From the NCBI GenBank assembly GCA_001789205.1, contig MFYT01000009.1, forward strand, positions 34,854 to 98,853: 64,000 nucleotides of DNA, read 5' to 3'. A model generated the notes under the pieces. It was not told the origin of the DNA. It searched no databases and worked only from the letters and a program-made list of their open reading frames with translations. The translations under genes and the position numbers were made by a program. Every line of letters starts with the position of its first letter. Position 1 is the first letter of the stretch. The stretch comes from Candidatus Raymondbacteria bacterium RIFOXYA2_FULL_49_16 (GTDB lineage Bacteria; Fibrobacterota; OXYB2-FULL-49-7; XYB2-FULL-49-35). Of the stretch, positions 61,852 through 64,000 are shown piece by piece.

Positions 61852-62964
61852 ATGAAAAAACAAGCGCTGTTATTCATCGCATGCGCCGCGCTTTCAATCC
61901 ATGGTTTGGATTTTAGCGTATACACAACCATTGACCAGGAAACCAAGGATTCCCTGCGCGCTAACTGGCTCGCTAAATTCCCTGCGTCCGGCTATGTACA
62001 TGGTAATGTGGCCACGTTTGGCGCAAGTGTAACAAACTCACGCGCCTTTTGGTGCCCTTTTCCAGGCAGCGCCACTGGCGTTGTTCCCAACACCAATGCG
62101 GAAAGCTACCTCATTGACAAGGACGATGACGCCAATTGCGCGGTCAACGGATATACTGTCGACGACGGGATATTGTGCCTTTCCGGCGCCATGAACACGT
62201 TAAAGCCCGAAGTCATCATCTGTAAATATGGCGGAAACGACATCTTTAAAAACAAGCTTTCCACTTTTCCACGCAGGTTCCGCCAGTATATTACAATAAT
62301 TCTTTTAAAAGGCATCATTCCTATCATGAGCACTATAAACCCGGTCATGGATAACGGTATTGATCTTACGCCTGAGGTCCTGGCGGCAAATGATTCGGTG
62401 AGGGCTATCGCGCGGGAAAAGCACGTTGTTTTAGTGGATTACTGGCAGGCCTTCATGGATTATACAAACAACAATCCTTTCACAGCCACATGGTTTGGTG
62501 ACCAGTATGTCCATCCTTCCGGCGGATGCAATCTGACCGATACCGCGACCCCCGCGTGCGGATATGGGATCAGAAACGCCGTGTCGTGGCATGCGGTAAA
62601 TAAAGTCTACCGAATCATCGTAGAAAATGGCACGCCTGATCACGTGGGACTTGAACAGCAAGCCGCACGCTCCGGAGGCTTCATACATGCGCTTGAAGCA
62701 TATCCAAATCCGTTCAATGCGAACACGGTAATAACAATGACGAATGACGAATTATCAGACATAGCGGGAATGAATCCTGAATTGAAGATATATAATATAC
62801 GGGGCAAGATGGTCGCTGATTTATCATCGAATACTCGTAATCCGAAATTCATAATTCATAATTCTTTTAAATGGAACGCTTCGAATTTCCCAAGCGGGGT
62901 CTATACGATACGGGCCAAAAAGGGGAACACGATTGCATCGAAAAACATATTCCTGATAAAATGA
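61852..62964 (+). CDS. Secreted SGNH/GDSL-like hydrolase with sorting domain
   Basis: A 370-residue secreted protein with GGAGG before ATG 61852 and a signal peptide (LLFIACAALSIHG). The SGNH blocks are Ser59 in ATFGASVTNS, Asn129 in YGGNDI, and Asp217 with His221 in DQYVHPS, where the usual D-x-x-H spacing is one residue longer. Such enzymes remove acetyl or other ester groups from polysaccharides. The C-terminal sorting domain is PNPFNANTVITM, LKIYNIRGKMVADL and SGVYTIRAKKGN. A tandem ATTCATA repeat encodes its variable loop. It is divergent from the 59906 regulator gene. Confidence 0.82.
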   Translation: MKKQALLFIACAALSIHGLDFSVYTTIDQETKDSLRANWLAKFPASGYVHGNVATFGASVTNSRAFWCPFPGSATGVVPNTNAESYLIDKDDDANCAVNGYTVDDGILCLSGAMNTLKPEVIICKYGGNDIFKNKLSTFPRRFRQYITIILLKGIIPIMSTINPVMDNGIDLTPEVLAANDSVRAIAREKHVVLVDYWQAFMDYTNNNPFTATWFGDQYVHPSGGCNLTDTATPACGYGIRNAVSWHAVNKVYRIIVENGTPDHVGLEQQAARSGGFIHALEAYPNPFNANTVITMTNDELSDIAGMNPELKIYNIRGKMVADLSSNTRNPKFIIHNSFKWNASNFPSGVYTIRAKKGNTIASKNIFLIK

Positions 62965-62999
62965 CGATAGACCTGGTTCTTAAAAAAGGGGGTACTGCA

Positions 63000-63971
63000 A
63001 TGTCAGTTATTAAATCAATGATCTGCATTATAAGTCTTACCAGCATCGCTTTTGGATATTTTCCTACGGATTATACCGGATACGAGATGATTGAATTGCG
63101 CAACACAAAACAGGCCTGGCTCAGCAGCGCTTCCGCGGAGCAGTCTGGAAATCTTTGGCCGTCTTTTACATTTTACAAGTTTAATGTTTCGCATCTCCTG
63201 CTCATGGACTGGGATGTCTCATCTCTACCGCCGTTTGAGGAAATAGCCGGGGTTCAGATGGTTTTTGGCGAAGATGAAAGATGGCTAACAACAGTCTCGG
63301 GTATTTATTATAATTGCGTACGATCCGACAGCGATTGGACGCAGGCATCGGGTTCCGCGTTTACAGTTTCCGCACCGCACGGAGAACCAAGTTATTTATT
63401 TTGTCAAAGTCCTGATGTGCCATGGGCTGCCAGCGCTGCGAACCTAAAGGAATTGTTGATGGCATCAGACACCTACAGGCCATTGGAAAACAATAGGGCC
63501 AATGAATTTCATGCATCAGGAGTCTGCCTTGGTGAAATTATCTTTGATCTTGACCTGCCGGCAATAAAGGATCTGCTTGAAGGAACCTGTCACGGCCTTT
63601 GTTTTTGGGGGGGCTCACCGGATAGATATATATGCAATTTATATAGATTACGCGTGTATAAAAATCAGGATAAAATTGAAGCTGCGACCCAAAAAAACAA
63701 CACCAGCGATCAAATATTGCTATTTCCTAATCCCGCAAACCCCTCGATTAACATTCAGTGTCCTGAAGAGATGGTCGAGGCGCACATTTCAATATTTTCA
63801 ATTAATGGGGATAAACTAAAAACCATATCAACATCAAAGAACAGCGTGTTCTGGGATGGAACGGATAGTGATGGTAAAAAGGTTACTACTGGTCTTTATA
63901 TATATAAGGTATCGGGGAGCATTAATGGTACACATACTCTTTTTACGGGAAAATTTATTGTAAACAAATAA
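63000..63971 (+). CDS. Secreted protein of unknown function with sorting domain
   Basis: A 323-residue secreted protein. ATG 63000 opens a signal peptide (MSVIKSMICIISLTSIAFG); a longer in-frame start overlaps the SGNH gene without support. The body (about 20-230) is a beta-rich single domain (DYTGYEMIELRNTKQAWLSS, FTFYKFNVSHLLLMDWDV, GTCHGLCFWGGSPDRY) that resembles the DNRLRE/CBM-like domains of cell-wall proteins, but I cannot name it. The C-terminus has FPNPANPSINI, ISIFSINGDKLKTI and TGLYIYKVSGSING, a diverged sorting domain. It follows the SGNH gene by 35 bp and is probably in its operon. Confidence 0.75.
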   Translation: MSVIKSMICIISLTSIAFGYFPTDYTGYEMIELRNTKQAWLSSASAEQSGNLWPSFTFYKFNVSHLLLMDWDVSSLPPFEEIAGVQMVFGEDERWLTTVSGIYYNCVRSDSDWTQASGSAFTVSAPHGEPSYLFCQSPDVPWAASAANLKELLMASDTYRPLENNRANEFHASGVCLGEIIFDLDLPAIKDLLEGTCHGLCFWGGSPDRYICNLYRLRVYKNQDKIEAATQKNNTSDQILLFPNPANPSINIQCPEEMVEAHISIFSINGDKLKTISTSKNSVFWDGTDSDGKKVTTGLYIYKVSGSINGTHTLFTGKFIVNK

Positions 63972-64000
63972 AAGTAATATATATTATAAAAGAGGTTATT

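Overview
The window looks like a chromosome segment of a mid-GC, Gram-negative bacterium of the FCB group, most likely Fibrobacterota or a close relative (Chitinivibrionia-like or Candidatus Raymondbacteria-like). The reasons are a TIGR02147 (DUF4423) protein, a family first named in Fibrobacter succinogenes; six secreted proteins that end in a PNPFNP-type C-terminal sorting domain, as used by type IX-like secretion; a DUF4321/BatD neighbourhood; and carboxypeptidase-regulatory-like lipoproteins. The assignment is inference; no rRNA is present.

1-12.3 kb is an accessory zone. It starts with two small ORFs and a 1080-residue tail-spike-like beta-helix protein. A TIGR02147 regulator and a lipoprotein follow, divergent from a hypothetical gene, with two near-identical palindromic operators between them. 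Next comes about 0.9 kb of gene-free, heavily self-complementary DNA that may encode a large structured RNA, then two diverged hairpin repeats and three toxin-antitoxin loci: PIN with a frameshift, BrnT decayed beside an intact BrnA, and an intact RelE/Phd pair. Short palindromic elements are scattered here, some inside coding ends.

12.4-42.6 kb is mostly housekeeping: a URO-D-type protein, ispD with a three-Cys-motif/TcmP cassette immediately upstream, arginine biosynthesis (argC-argB-argD and argG), galK and lacZ, a sulfatase-maturase-type radical SAM enzyme, metal and cation transporters, a Lys tRNA, and one tight eight-gene run (psd-pssA-purS-purQ-DUF4321-batD-batE-like-PD-(D/E)XK nuclease) whose neighbours mostly overlap by 4 bp.

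42.8-64 kb is the most distinctive part. Four AraC-type regulators sit among secreted proteins carrying sorting domains (two paralogous serine hydrolases, a DUF6250 protein, an SGNH hydrolase, two unknowns). Three of the regulators are built as signal peptide, large periplasmic sugar-binding-like region, one membrane helix and a cytoplasmic AraC helix-turn-helix: one-step transmembrane transcription factors. Two of these are paralogues, each lying upstream of one of the paralogous hydrolases, which suggests a duplicated sense-and-secrete module for polysaccharide or ester breakdown. A three-gene HEAT-repeat / processive GT2 / TPR-barrel operon for exopolysaccharide synthesis and export separates the two copies.
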